Assembly (NCBI RefSeq): GCF_963931595.1
Contig: NZ_OZ007030.1
Coordinates: 922,481 to 986,480, forward strand
Reading direction: 5' to 3'
Origin: an uncultured Subdoligranulum sp.
GTDB taxonomy: Bacteria > Bacillota > Clostridia > Oscillospirales > Ruminococcaceae
Length of the DNA stretch: 64,000 nt
Shown: one piece after another, positions 51,102 to 59,087 of the stretch
Layout of the letters: each line of letters begins with the position of its first letter
How positions within the stretch are numbered: the first letter of the stretch is position 1
Program-made: the position numbers and the translations under genes
Notes under the pieces: generated by a model
Database searches by the model: none
Seen by the model: only the letters and a program-made list of their open reading frames with translations
Told to the model about the DNA's origin: nothing

Positions 51102-52646
51102 ATGCAGCAGGAAACCGTCATTGTTCTTGATTTCGGTGGCCAGTACAATCAGCTGATTGCGCGCCGTGTCCGTGAATGCAACGTCTACTGCGAGATCTAT
51201 TCGTATCGCACGGACCTTGCCAAAATCAAAGCAAAAAATCCGAAAGGCATTATTTTTACCGGTGGCCCCAACAGTGCCTATCTGCCGGATTCTCCGACGA
51301 TCGACCCGGAAATCTATACCTGGGGCGTGCCCATCCTGGGCATCTGCTATGGCAGCCAGCTGATGATGCACATGCTGGGCGGCCATGTCACCAAGGCGCC
51401 CGAGCGGGAATACGGCAAGACGGTGGTGGATCTGGACACTTCCAGCCCGCTGTTTGCCGGTCTGCCGGAGAAAAATGTCTGCTGGATGAGCCATAACGAC
51501 TATATCGAGAAGGCGGCTCCCGGATTCCGGATTGTGGCCTATACGCCGAACTGCCCGGTGGCCGCGGCGCAGGACGCACAGCGCGGCCTGTACTGTGTAC
51601 AGTTCCACCCCGAGGTGCTGCATACCGAGAACGGCACGCAGATTCTGCACAATTTTGTGTATAAGGTCTGCGGCTGCGCGGGCACCTGGAAGATGGATTC
51701 CTTTGTGGAGCATTCGGTGCGTGCACTGCGCGACAAGATCGGCGACGGCAAGGTACTGTGCGCACTGTCGGGCGGCGTGGACTCCAGCGTCTGCGCAGCC
51801 ATGCTGGCAAAGGCCATCGGCAAGCAGCTGACCTGCGTCTTTGTGGATCACGGTCTGCTGCGCAAGCATGAGCGGGAGCAGGTCTGCGAGGTCTTCGGCG
51901 AAGGCGGACAGTTTGATATCAATTTTGTCTGCGTGGATGCCCGCGACCGGTTCTACAGCAAGCTGGCGGGAGTCACCGCTCCGGAGCGCAAGCGCAAGAT
52001 CATCGGCGAAGAATTCATCCGTGTCTTCGAGGACGAGGCCAAGAAGATCGGCGCGGTGGATTTCCTGGCTCAGGGCACGATCTATCCCGACGTGGTGGAG
52101 AGCGGTTTGGGCGGCGAATCTGCCACCATCAAGAGCCATCACAATGTGGGCGGTCTGCCGGATTTCGTGGATTTCAAGGAGATTGTGGAGCCGCTGCGCG
52201 ACCTGTTCAAGGATGAAGTCCGTCAGGCCGGCCGCGAGCTGGGGCTGCCGGAATATCTGGTGGCACGTCAGCCCTTCCCGGGCCCGGGCCTTGCCATCCG
52301 CATCATCGGCGATGTGACGCCGGAAAAGGTGGCCGTCGTGCAGGACGCCGATGCGATCTGGCGGGAAGAAGTGGACAAACTGCCCATGGAGCAGCGCCCG
52401 AGCCAGTATTTTGCCGCGCTGACCAACATGCGCAGTGTTGGCGTTATGGGTGATGAACGCACCTACGATTATGCCATTGCTCTGCGTGCTGTGACCACCA
52501 CCGACTTCATGACGGCAGAAGTGACGCTGCTGCCCACCGAAACCATCACGACAGCGGCCAACCGTATTGTCAACGAAGTGAAGAACATCAATCGTGTGCT
52601 GTTTGATTATACGACCAAACCGCCGGCCACAATCGAGTTCGAATAA
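51102..52646 (+). CDS. guaA: GMP synthase (glutamine-hydrolysing)
   Basis: Converts XMP to GMP with glutamine and ATP; 514 residues. N-terminal class I amidotransferase with nucleophile Cys in [17 protein letters not shown] and FHPEV; ATP-pyrophosphatase P-loop [16 protein letters not shown]-terminal dimerisation domain ending KPPATIEFE. It stands alone with own promoter and terminator. Confidence 0.98.
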   Translation: MQQETVIVLDFGGQYNQLIARRVRECNVYCEIYSYRTDLAKIKAKNPKGIIFTGGPNSAYLPDSPTIDPEIYTWGVPILGICYGSQLMMHMLGGHVTKAPEREYGKTVVDLDTSSPLFAGLPEKNVCWMSHNDYIEKAAPGFRIVAYTPNCPVAAAQDAQRGLYCVQFHPEVLHTENGTQILHNFVYKVCGCAGTWKMDSFVEHSVRALRDKIGDGKVLCALSGGVDSSVCAAMLAKAIGKQLTCVFVDHGLLRKHEREQVCEVFGEGGQFDINFVCVDARDRFYSKLAGVTAPERKRKIIGEEFIRVFEDEAKKIGAVDFLAQGTIYPDVVESGLGGESATIKSHHNVGGLPDFVDFKEIVEPLRDLFKDEVRQAGRELGLPEYLVARQPFPGPGLAIRIIGDVTPEKVAVVQDADAIWREEVDKLPMEQRPSQYFAALTNMRSVGVMGDERTYDYAIALRAVTTTDFMTAEVTLLPTETITTAANRIVNEVKNINRVLFDYTTKPPATIEFE

Positions 52647-52721
52647 GTAAAAAGTGGATATGAGAGCCCGCAAACCAGCATAAATGCAGGCGCGTCTTTC
52701 GGACGATCCGATTTCATAATG

Positions 52722-52762
52722 AAAAAAGTCTAGCTGATTTTGCTGATCGGCTAGACTTTTTT
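52722..52762. terminator. Bidirectional terminator after guaA
   Basis: AAAAAAGTCTAGC (52722-52734) pairs perfectly with GCTAGACTTTTTT (52750-52762). It ends guaA and could also end the opposing transporter transcript. Confidence 0.9.
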
Positions 52763-52888
52763 GTTGTTGATAAAAAGGACGGCGGTTTTGTTGTTGGAAC
52801 GCGGTTCAAATTTTGATTTGAAAAGTTATGATATGCCCAAACGGCAGGCCTTTTTTCTTGTGAGGAGGAGAAGGTTCTTGTATGGAAT

Positions 52889-53050
52889 TCATGAAATCTG
52901 AACTGACTTTTTAGGTGTCAAACTCCAGAATACCACATTCATCAAGACAGCGATCAGTAAAACAGCGGCCATTCCGACCCAGAATCCCATATTGATCCCC
53001 CAAAAGGATACCGTGCCAAATAGGTTCATCCAAAGCATAGTCCAATTCAT
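52889..53050 (-). CDS. Small membrane protein (53 residues) behind the chimeric transporter
   Basis: Reads MNWTMLWMNLFGTVSFWG, then INMGFWVGMAAVLLIAVLMN, then VVFWSLTPKKSVQIS. One clear transmembrane helix (about residues 22-44) with a Trp-rich, partly hydrophobic N-terminus and a short basic end. The ribosome site GGGAGGTG is ideal and the gene lies 18 bases behind the transporter stop, so co-translation is expected. I do not recognise a named family. It may be an accessory subunit that originally accompanied an MgtA-type Mg2+ ATPase (inference). Confidence 0.7.
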   Translation of the reverse strand: MNWTMLWMNLFGTVSFWGINMGFWVGMAAVLLIAVLMNVVFWSLTPKKSVQIS

Positions 53051-53068
53051 GGTAAACACCTCCCATTT

Positions 53069-54661
53069 TTACAGCAGCTCACCATAGCGCCGCACATAAG
53101 CTTTCTTCAGACTGGTGGCCAGCACCATATACAACAGGATACACGGGATCAGGTAAGCAAAGTAGGCAGCGGGCAGGGCTGTAAAGCCAAGCATTGCGCC
53201 CAGTGGGGTAAAGGGGATAATCGTAAGGACCGCAATTCCCGTCATGGTCAGCAGGGTCAGCGGGGCAGAGGCTCTGCTCTGGATAAAGGGGAGTTTGGGG
53301 GTGCGGATCATGTGAATGACCAGGGTCTGGCTCCACATGGATTCCACAAACCAGCCGGCCTGAAATAGCCCGATATACTTTGCCTGGAGCATGGCAAGTT
53401 CTGGGCCGCTGAAATGGGAGGGCAGATCGTTGAACAGAACGCCGCCCGAGACAAAGAGCGGACAGAATACGAAGTACATGAACAGGTAGGTGGTAAAGTC
53501 GAAGATGGAGCTGGTGGGGCCGATCCAGATCATGAAGTTGCCCACGCTGGAGGCATCCCACTTCCGGGGCTTCGCAATGAATTCCTCATCCACATTGTCC
53601 CAGGGGATGGCTGTACAGGACAAGTCGTAAATGAGATTCAGAAGAATCAGATGCAGGCTCATCATGTACGTGGCATTGGCAACGCCGCGTTTGGGAGCCG
53701 GTGTTGTGCCGGTGACAAAGGACTGAAACAACGGCTGTAGGATACCGTAGCCCAGGCCAAAAAAGAAACCGGCAGCCAGCAGATGTACGCCTGTGGAGAG
53801 GAACAGATAGCTGATCATCGTCAGAATCAAGATTGCGAGGCTGATATAGACCAGGATGCGATGGCTGCCGGCGTCGATCATTTTCTGTGTAGACAGCTTG
53901 GAGGCCAGCATACCAATGACAAGAAAGATATAGAAATAAGGCAGGTATCCGGAGAGGCCTTTCTCCTGGGCGATAATGGAAGAGTAGGCGATGACAGCAC
54001 CGTAGGGAATCATCAAGAACATCATATTGAACATGAACGGAAGCGCGGGCCCGTAAATGGAATCACGGATGGAGAATTTCTTGCGTGGCACTTTGGGGTA
54101 GTGGATACGGCAGCAGGAAACACAGAGAAGCGCCAGAACGGTAATACCGAAAATCGTCAGGAAGGAGGCTTCGCTGCTCATATGGCTTTGGACTTGCAGA
54201 CCGACGTAGGGACCAACAGCCATGCCGATGGAAACGGTAAAGGCGAATCGGCTGATACCTTCCGTGATTTTGGTTGTGGGCAGCACATCGCCGGCCAGTG
54301 TCATGGTGGCGGAACCGCATACGGAATAGACGGCACCCATATACAAACGAATCACAATCAGTGCTGCGAAAATAGGGAAGGCGATGAAGGCCGGAAAGGA
54401 CAGGCAGAACAGAGCAAGGAACAGCAGATATACACGGTACCGGTTAAAATTATCCAGCAGATATCCGGCAACCGGACGGAAGAGAATGGTGGCCACAGAC
54501 ATGGCGGTCAGAACGATACCAACACGGGAACCGGTGATTCCGATCTCCTGGCAGTAGATAGGAATGATGGGAATGGAGGCGTAGAACGCTGCCAGCACCA
54601 AAAGGTTGGTGATGAAGAGAAGAATGAATCTTCGGTTCCAAATTTTTTCGGGTTTTCCCAT
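53069..54661 (-). CDS. Chimeric membrane protein: MFS transporter fused to the C-terminus of an MgtA-type Mg2+ ATPase
   Basis: A 530-residue protein. Residues 1 to about 334 are a drug/sugar-type MFS transporter ([20 protein letters not shown]; motif A-like [34 protein letters not shown]) lacking its last two helices. From about residue 336 the sequence becomes the membrane end (M6-M10) of MgtA/Mgt[73 protein letters not shown] and [10 protein letters not shown]. The ATPase P-, N- and A-domains (DKTGT) are absent. The start ATG at 54659-54661 follows AAGGAG. Function is unclear: a neofunctional fusion, a decaying gene, or an assembly error. Lower GC than its neighbours hints at transfer. Confidence 0.85.
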   Translation of the reverse strand: MGKPEKIWNRRFILLFITNLLVLAAFYASIPIIPIYCQEIGITGSRVGIVLTAMSVATILFRPVAGYLLDNFNRYRVYLLFLALFCLSFPAFIAFPIFAALIVIRLYMGAVYSVCGSATMTLAGDVLPTTKITEGISRFAFTVSIGMAVGPYVGLQVQSHMSSEASFLTIFGITVLALLCVSCCRIHYPKVPRKKFSIRDSIYGPALPFMFNMMFLMIPYGAVIAYSSIIAQEKGLSGYLPYFYIFLVIGMLASKLSTQKMIDAGSHRILVYISLAILILTMISYLFLSTGVHLLAAGFFFGLGYGILQPLFQSFVTGTTPAPKRGVANATYMMSLHLILLNLIYDLSCTAIPWDNVDEEFIAKPRKWDASSVGNFMIWIGPTSSIFDFTTYLFMYFVFCPLFVSGGVLFNDLPSHFSGPELAMLQAKYIGLFQAGWFVESMWSQTLVIHMIRTPKLPFIQSRASAPLTLLTMTGIAVLTIIPFTPLGAMLGFTALPAAYFAYLIPCILLYMVLATSLKKAYVRRYGELL

Positions 54662-54693
54662 AAAAAGCAAACTCCTTTTTTGTGTAAAATATA

Positions 54694-54721
54694 AAATATA
54701 GTGGCAATTGCCACTATATTT
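54694..54721. promoter_or_regulatory. Perfect 28-bp palindrome, MarR operator 1
   Basis: A perfect palindrome centred on AATT (54706-54709) with core GTGGCAATTGCCAC and flanks AAATATA/TATATTT. It lies 33 bases upstream of the transporter ATG, in the spacer of its probable promoter on the minus strand (TTGTAA, long spacer, TATATT). Binding by the divergent MarR protein would shut off the transporter. Confidence 0.75.
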
Positions 54722-54754
54722 ACAATAGCACGGAATCTGCCTTGCGTCAATATC

Positions 54755-54786
54755 TGGTTGCAATTGCCACCAAAAAAGACTATAAT
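54755..54786 (+). promoter_or_regulatory. marR promoter overlapped by MarR operator 2
   Basis: TTGCAA (54758-54763), 17-base spacer, TATAAT (54781-54786). An imperfect copy of the operator, TGGTTGCAATTGCCACCA (54755-54772), covers the -35 box. Its centre lies 56 bases from that of operator 1. This suggests autoregulation of marR. Confidence 0.7.
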
Positions 54787-54809
54787 GCGGATAGAAAGGG
54801 GACAGGTTT

Positions 54810-55244
54810 ATGCCGTATATGATGAACAGTCCATTCAAATCCATTTCCATTCTCTACCGTAAATCACACATCTGGCTCAGCAACAGCTGTGCACAATATG
54901 ATCTCACCGCCGCACAGGCGTTGGTCATTCTCATCGTCTGTGATTTCCAGACGTTGACACAGGACGAGATCACCAAGCGTCTTTCACTGGATAAAAGCGT
55001 AATTGCCAAGACGGTCAATAAATTGTTGGAAACAGGGTTCCTGGAGCGCCATACCAACGCCAGGGACAAGCGGACCTATGATATCTGCCCAACGCAGAAG
55101 TCCTGGGCGGCCTATCCCGTAATCAAAGAAGAGGTGGATCGCTGCTTTCAACGGATGACGCAGCGCATGACAGAGGAAGAAAGGGCGACGTTTCGGAATT
55201 TGCTGTTATTGGCGGAGGAAACCACGCTGGCCCAGGGGGAATGA
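54810..55244 (+). CDS. MarR-family transcriptional regulator
   Basis: A 144-residue winged-helix regulator. The HTH region is [20 protein letters not shown] then [20 protein letters not shown] and [20 protein letters not shown] (the wing). Size and pattern are typical. It is divergent from the chimeric transporter gene, and two copies of a GGCAATTGCC operator lie between, so repression of both is likely. The ligand is unknown. Codon use and GC are lower than in the core genes. Confidence 0.9.
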   Translation: MPYMMNSPFKSISILYRKSHIWLSNSCAQYDLTAAQALVILIVCDFQTLTQDEITKRLSLDKSVIAKTVNKLLETGFLERHTNARDKRTYDICPTQKSWAAYPVIKEEVDRCFQRMTQRMTEEERATFRNLLLLAEETTLAQGE

Positions 55245-55283
55245 GTTGGTGCTGCGGCTCTTACTTCAAGCTGCTGCGGGCAC

Positions 55284-55312
55284 TTGACGGCGATGGGAAA
55301 GCGTGGTACATT
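55284..55312 (+). promoter_or_regulatory. Promoter for the TetR gene
   Basis: TTGACG (55284-55289), 17-base spacer, TACATT (55307-55312). The first operator copy starts at the next base, covering the transcription start. Confidence 0.7.
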
Positions 55313-55333
55313 ATACATACCAAGAGAATGTAT
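55313..55333. promoter_or_regulatory. TetR operator copy 1
   Basis: A 21-bp inverted repeat ATACAT-N9-ATGTAT covering the predicted start of transcription of the TetR gene. The same 21 bases recur inverted at 56035. Confidence 0.75.
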
Positions 55334-55346
55334 GGGGGCTGGTCCG

Positions 55347-56003
55347 ATGGCGCGCAACAAGTATCCTGAAATCACGGAAGAGCGGATCCTGCAGGCGGCG
55401 GAGCGTCTGTTCCTCGAAAAGGGGTATGACAATACCACCATTCAGGATATCGTGGATGCGCTGGGCGATCTGACAAAAGGGGCGGTTTACCACCACTTCA
55501 AATCCAAAGAAGACATTATGGAGGCGGTGGGCGATCGGATGTTTGTGCGGAACAATCCGTTTGCGGAAGCTGCAGCCCGCAAGGACCTGAATGGGTTGGA
55601 AAAGCTCCGCGCTTCCATTCTGATGAACCAGAGTGATGATGCCCGTATGGAGATGACGGTGCAGAGTATGCCGATTCTGGAAAATCCCCGTTTCCTAGCC
55701 AGCATGATTCGGGACAACCAGCAAGAGATCGCACCGTATCTTCGGCGGTTCCTGGAGGAGGGGATCCGCGACGGGTCCATTCACACGGAATATCCCAAGG
55801 AACTGTCTGAAGTGATTCTGCTTTTGACAGGGCTTTGGATGGTACCCAGTCTGTATCCGGCTACCGCCGAAGAGATGATGCGAAAATTCCGGTTTATCGG
55901 GTTGTTGCTGGAACGGATGGGGGTGCCGCTTGTGGACGAGGCACTTCTGGAAAAACTGGCGCCCTATTTTGCCAGAATAGAGGCGCAGCAAAAAAAACAA
56001 TAA
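55347..56003 (+). CDS. TetR/AcrR-family transcriptional regulator
   Basis: A 218-residue repressor. The N-terminal HTH reads TEERILQAAERLFLEKGYDN then TTIQDIVDALGDLTKGAVYHHFKSKEDI (split by the recognition helix), typical of TetR. The C-terminal ligand domain is variable. ATG 55347 is chosen because GGGGG is eight bases upstream; earlier in-frame ATGs at 55293 and 55332 lie before or inside the operator. Three operator copies around it and the efflux gene indicate control of itself and the exporter. Confidence 0.9.
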   Translation: MARNKYPEITEERILQAAERLFLEKGYDNTTIQDIVDALGDLTKGAVYHHFKSKEDIMEAVGDRMFVRNNPFAEAAARKDLNGLEKLRASILMNQSDDARMEMTVQSMPILENPRFLASMIRDNQQEIAPYLRRFLEEGIRDGSIHTEYPKELSEVILLLTGLWMVPSLYPATAEEMMRKFRFIGLLLERMGVPLVDEALLEKLAPYFARIEAQQKKQ

Positions 56004-56005
56004 AG

Positions 56006-56028
56006 TTGCCTGCGGGCAATTTTATTTT
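56006..56028 (+). terminator. Short terminator after the TetR gene
   Basis: TTGCC-TGCG-GGCAA (56006-56019) then TTTTATTTT. The stem is short, so partial read-through into the exporter gene is possible. Confidence 0.5.
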
Positions 56029-56034
56029 ACCTAT

Positions 56035-56055
56035 ATACATTCTCTTGGTATGTAT
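56035..56055. promoter_or_regulatory. TetR operator copy 2
   Basis: Exact reverse complement of copy 1, ATACAT-N9-ATGTAT, upstream of the exporter gene. Weak promoter boxes (TTTACC 56026-56031, TATGTA 56049-56054) surround it. Confidence 0.75.
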
Positions 56056-56092
56056 ATGCGGCGGGGGTGTGCCCGCCTACTTTTTTATCTGA

Positions 56093-56113
56093 ATACATAC
56101 TACTGGTATGTAT
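56093..56113. promoter_or_regulatory. TetR operator copy 3
   Basis: The palindrome AATACATAC-TACTG-GTATGTATT contains ATACAT-N9-ATGTAT (56093-56113). Its centre is 58 bases from copy 2 and 20 bases before the exporter ATG. A similar weak promoter pair (TTTATC 56084-56089, TATGTA 56107-56112) overlaps it. Confidence 0.75.
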
Positions 56114-56133
56114 TCGCAAATGGAGGAACAGAA

Positions 56134-57357
56134 ATGAAGCAGAGCTTATTTACCCGCAGTTTTATCTTGCTGCTGCTGGGGCAGATGTTTTCCCTCATCG
56201 GCAATTACACCTTGAAATTCGCGCTGTCCATGTACGTGTTGGAACTGACGGGATCGGCTGAAATTTTTGGCGCGGTCCTGGCTGTTGCCGTAGTGCCCAC
56301 CATACTGCTCTCACCATTGGGCGGCATCCTGGCGGATCGGGTGAATCGCCGCTGGCTGATGGCCGGGTTGGATGCCCTTTCGGCGGTTGCTGTTTTCCTC
56401 TGCATCTGTTTTCTGCAGGCGGGGGGCGGAGTGGCAGCCATCGCGGGCCTGCAGATCGTGCTGGGAATTCTGGGCGCCTTTGAATCGCCCACCGTGCAGG
56501 CCTGCGTGCCCCAGCTGCACCATGGGGATAATCTGCTGCGCGCCAATGCGCTGGTCAATCAAATCCAATCGGTGGCCGGTATGGCAACACCCTTTGCGGG
56601 AAGCCTTGCGTATACGGCGTGGGGAATCGAGGCGGTCATGCGGGCGGTCAGCATCTGCTTTTTGCTGACAGCCTTTCTGGAGTGCTGGATTCATCTGCCT
56701 GCCGTGCAGCAAAAATCCGGGCAGCCTCCTTTTCAGATCCTGCGCAGTGACCTGCGGCAGAGCGTGCACTTTTTAAGGCGGGAACAACCCGTAGTGCTGC
56801 AGCTTTTGCTTCTGGCTGCGGGGATCAACTTCTTTGCATCGGGAAGCATCACGGTGGGACTGCCGTATCTGGTCCGGACAGACTTGGGCCTTTCGGCAGC
56901 ATGGTACGGGGCGGCGGAAAGTGCGCTGGGGCTGGCGTCCGTTCTGGGCGGGGTACTGGTTACATTGCTGGCTGCCTATCTTCCTCCCAGGAGAATGCCG
57001 TGGTTGCTGATACTTTTTGGAGGCGCTCTGCTGCCGTCGGCGGCGGCTTTCGCTGTCCGCGGGCAGGCCGTGGTATGTTATTTTGTGCTGGTGGCGGGGA
57101 TGGCAGCGGCTTCCCTCGGGGGCAGCGTCTTTTCGGTGCTGGGCCTCTGTGCCATCCAGCAGCGCACACCCTCAGAATTGACCGGCAAGGTGATGGCCTT
57201 CGTGATGACCATCGCCCAGTGCACACAGCCGCTGGGGCAGATGCTGTACGGATGGGGATGGGAACGGCTTCCGGCCTGGTGCGTATTGGGGATGACGGGG
57301 GCTGCGGTACTGGTCACAGCCTTCCGCTCCTGGAAAATCTTTTGGAATCTTGTCTGA
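56134..57357 (+). CDS. MFS exporter (MefA/macrolide-efflux-like)
   Basis: A 407-residue, twelve-helix major facilitator. Features: FILLLLGQMFSLIGNYTLKF at the N-terminus, the motif A loop SPLGGILADRVNRRWLM, LGAFESPTVQACVPQL, and GGSVFSVLGLCAIQQRTP with ELTGKVMA in the C-half. The FESP...QACVP and ELTGKVM patterns are typical of the Mef/DHA3-type drug efflux group; drug substrate is inference. Control by the TetR gene upstream is supported by two operator copies just before the ATG. RBS GGAGG at 56122-56126. Confidence 0.88.
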   Translation: MKQSLFTRSFILLLLGQMFSLIGNYTLKFALSMYVLELTGSAEIFGAVLAVAVVPTILLSPLGGILADRVNRRWLMAGLDALSAVAVFLCICFLQAGGGVAAIAGLQIVLGILGAFESPTVQACVPQLHHGDNLLRANALVNQIQSVAGMATPFAGSLAYTAWGIEAVMRAVSICFLLTAFLECWIHLPAVQQKSGQPPFQILRSDLRQSVHFLRREQPVVLQLLLLAAGINFFASGSITVGLPYLVRTDLGLSAAWYGAAESALGLASVLGGVLVTLLAAYLPPRRMPWLLILFGGALLPSAAAFAVRGQAVVCYFVLVAGMAAASLGGSVFSVLGLCAIQQRTPSELTGKVMAFVMTIAQCTQPLGQMLYGWGWERLPAWCVLGMTGAAVLVTAFRSWKIFWNLV

Positions 57358-57384
57358 AGAATGCATTCAAATGATCTTTCAGGG

Positions 57385-57413
57385 TGGAATCTCGCAGGGG
57401 AATCTGCTACAAT
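57385..57413 (+). promoter_or_regulatory. Possible ogt promoter
   Basis: TACAAT (57408-57413) with a poor -35 TGGAAT (57385-57390) at 17 bases; located in the 88-base gap before ogt. Confidence 0.4.
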
Positions 57414-57445
57414 ACAGGCAGGAGATGGACAGAGGAGGTCCCGAT

Positions 57446-57964
57446 ATGTTGTATCGCATGCACTACGATTCACCGTTGGGCGGCATTCTGCTGCTGGCCT
57501 CTGAAAACGCGCTCATGGGACTGTGGCTGCCCGGACAGCATGCGGATCACACATTGCTGAAACAGGCAGAACAACGGGAAAATGCGCCGATTCTTCGGCA
57601 GGGGCGCGCGTGGCTGGATCGTTATTTCTGTGGGAGGCGTCCCACGCCCCAGGAAATCCCGCTGGACCCCCGGGGCAGCGAGTTCCGGCGCAGGGTCTGG
57701 CAGAGGTTATGCCGCATCCCTTACGGAAAACTGGAAACCTACGGGCAGATTGCCCGGGAAATGGCAGCAGAAAGCGGTGGGAAAATGTCGGCCCAGGCGG
57801 TGGGCGGCGCTGTGGGACACAATCCCATTTCGCTGATCATCCCTTGCCACCGGGTGATCGGCGCCCATGGCAATCTGGTGGGGTATGGCGGAGGGCTGGC
57901 GCTGAAAAAACGTCTTCTGCAATATGAAGGAATCGACCTTCGCACGCTCCACGACCCCCAATGA
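57446..57964 (+). CDS. ogt: Methylated-DNA-[protein]-cysteine S-methyltransferase
   Basis: Suicide repair protein for O6-methylguanine, 172 residues. The active site PCHRVIGAHGNLVGYGGGL is intact, with the HTH region EFRRRVWQRLCRIPYGKLET upstream. ATG 57446 follows AGAGGAGG and the protein begins MLYRMHYDSPLGG; the open frame upstream (to 57350) overlaps the exporter's end and is not needed. Ogt/MGT length is normal. Confidence 0.94.
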   Translation: MLYRMHYDSPLGGILLLASENALMGLWLPGQHADHTLLKQAEQRENAPILRQGRAWLDRYFCGRRPTPQEIPLDPRGSEFRRRVWQRLCRIPYGKLETYGQIAREMAAESGGKMSAQAVGGAVGHNPISLIIPCHRVIGAHGNLVGYGGGLALKKRLLQYEGIDLRTLHDPQ

Positions 57965-58001
57965 ACGACTGACAAGCACACTTACTTTACAGGAGAAAAT
58001 G

Positions 58002-58964
58002 ATGAAAGAAATTGCCATAACCGACTTTGAAAATCTGAAAATCGGGCAGGCGGAGAATGCCGGTGCCGGAACCGGCTGCACAGTGTTGCTGCTGGGAAAG
58101 GAAGGAGCCCCCACCGGGCTGGATGTACGCGGTGGCGGTCCTGCTTCCCGGGAGAGCGAACTGCTCAAACCCATGGCGGCCGCCGGTGTGATCCACGCCA
58201 TCCTGCTTTCCGGCGGCAGTGCCTTCGGACTGGATGCGGCCGGAGGCGTCATGCGCTTTCTGGAGGAGCGGGGCATCGGATTTGATGTGGGGGTTACCCG
58301 GGTACCGCTGGTATGCCAGTCCTGCCTGTTTGATCTGACGGTAGCGGACAGCCAAACCAGGCCTGATGCGGCGATGGCGTACGAAGCCTGCCGGAATGCG
58401 GAAAAAGGCAATTACCGGGACGGCAATTTTGGCGCAGGTACCGGTGCCACGGTGGGAAAAGCGCTGGGAATGGCCCATTGCATGAAATCGGGCATCGGCA
58501 GCTACGCGGTGCAGGCAGGCCCCTTGAAGGTGGGGGCTCTGGCGGCGGTGAACGCCCTGGGCGATGTGTTTGACTGGAAGAATGGGCAGAAAGTGGCAGG
58601 ACTGCTGGAAGCGGACGGCCATACCTTCCGGGATAGTGAGGAAGCCCTGCTGCAGAAGATTGAAGTGGTGGAAAATAAATTCGTGGGCAATACCACGCTG
58701 GGCGTGGTTCTGACCAACGGAAAGTTTGACAAGACCAGACTGTGCAAGATTGCGGGTATGGCACAGGATGGCTATGCCCGGGCCATCCGCCCGGTGCACA
58801 CGACGGCCGACGGTGACAGCATCTATGCGGTTTCGCTGGGAGATGTGGAGGCCGATCAGGACGTGGTGGGGGCCTTGGGGGCACGGGTCATGGCAGAAGC
58901 CATTCTGCGTGCCGTGCGTGCCGCCAGAAGCGCCTACGGTTACCCGGCGGCTTCGGACTTATAA
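58002..58964 (+). CDS. P1-family peptidase (DmpA-like)
   Basis: A 320-residue Ntn-hydrolase of the S58/DmpA family. It shows TDFENLKIGQAENAGAGTGC at the N-terminus, AILLSGGSAFGLDAAGGVM, GNFGAGTGATVGKALG and the autocleavage/nucleophile region NTTLGVVLTNGKFDK. Members are aminopeptidases or beta-peptide-cleaving enzymes, self-processed before the nucleophile (Thr here). ATG 58002 is six bases after AGGAG; ATG 57999 is next to it. Confidence 0.9.
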   Translation: MKEIAITDFENLKIGQAENAGAGTGCTVLLLGKEGAPTGLDVRGGGPASRESELLKPMAAAGVIHAILLSGGSAFGLDAAGGVMRFLEERGIGFDVGVTRVPLVCQSCLFDLTVADSQTRPDAAMAYEACRNAEKGNYRDGNFGAGTGATVGKALGMAHCMKSGIGSYAVQAGPLKVGALAAVNALGDVFDWKNGQKVAGLLEADGHTFRDSEEALLQKIEVVENKFVGNTTLGVVLTNGKFDKTRLCKIAGMAQDGYARAIRPVHTTADGDSIYAVSLGDVEADQDVVGALGARVMAEAILRAVRAARSAYGYPAASDL

Positions 58965-58970
58965 AAAGCA

Positions 58971-59001
58971 GTTCCTGTCGGTATTCGGCAGGAACTTTTT
59001 T
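58971..59001 (+). terminator. Terminator after the P1 peptidase gene
   Basis: GTTCCTGTCG (58971-58980) pairs with CGGCAGGAAC (58986-58995, one G-T pair), followed by six T residues. Confidence 0.85.
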
Positions 59002-59009
59002 GTGCCCCG

Positions 59010-59038
59010 TTGCCTTATAACGGGTTTCGGGGTATAAT
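59010..59038 (+). promoter_or_regulatory. Promoter for the gamma-glutamyl ligase operon
   Basis: TTGCCT (59010-59015), 17-base spacer, perfect TATAAT (59033-59038). Transcription near 59045 gives a leader of about 43 bases. Confidence 0.75.
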
Positions 59039-59087
59039 AGGAGGACCAAAATAGTAGGAATTTGACAAGTACCGGGAGTTTGAGGGT

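Noticed and set aside
57350..57445. Longer N-terminus for the Ogt protein
   Set aside because: The upstream codons overlap the exporter's 3' end and have no ribosome site; ATG 57446 has AGAGGAGG and matches family starts.
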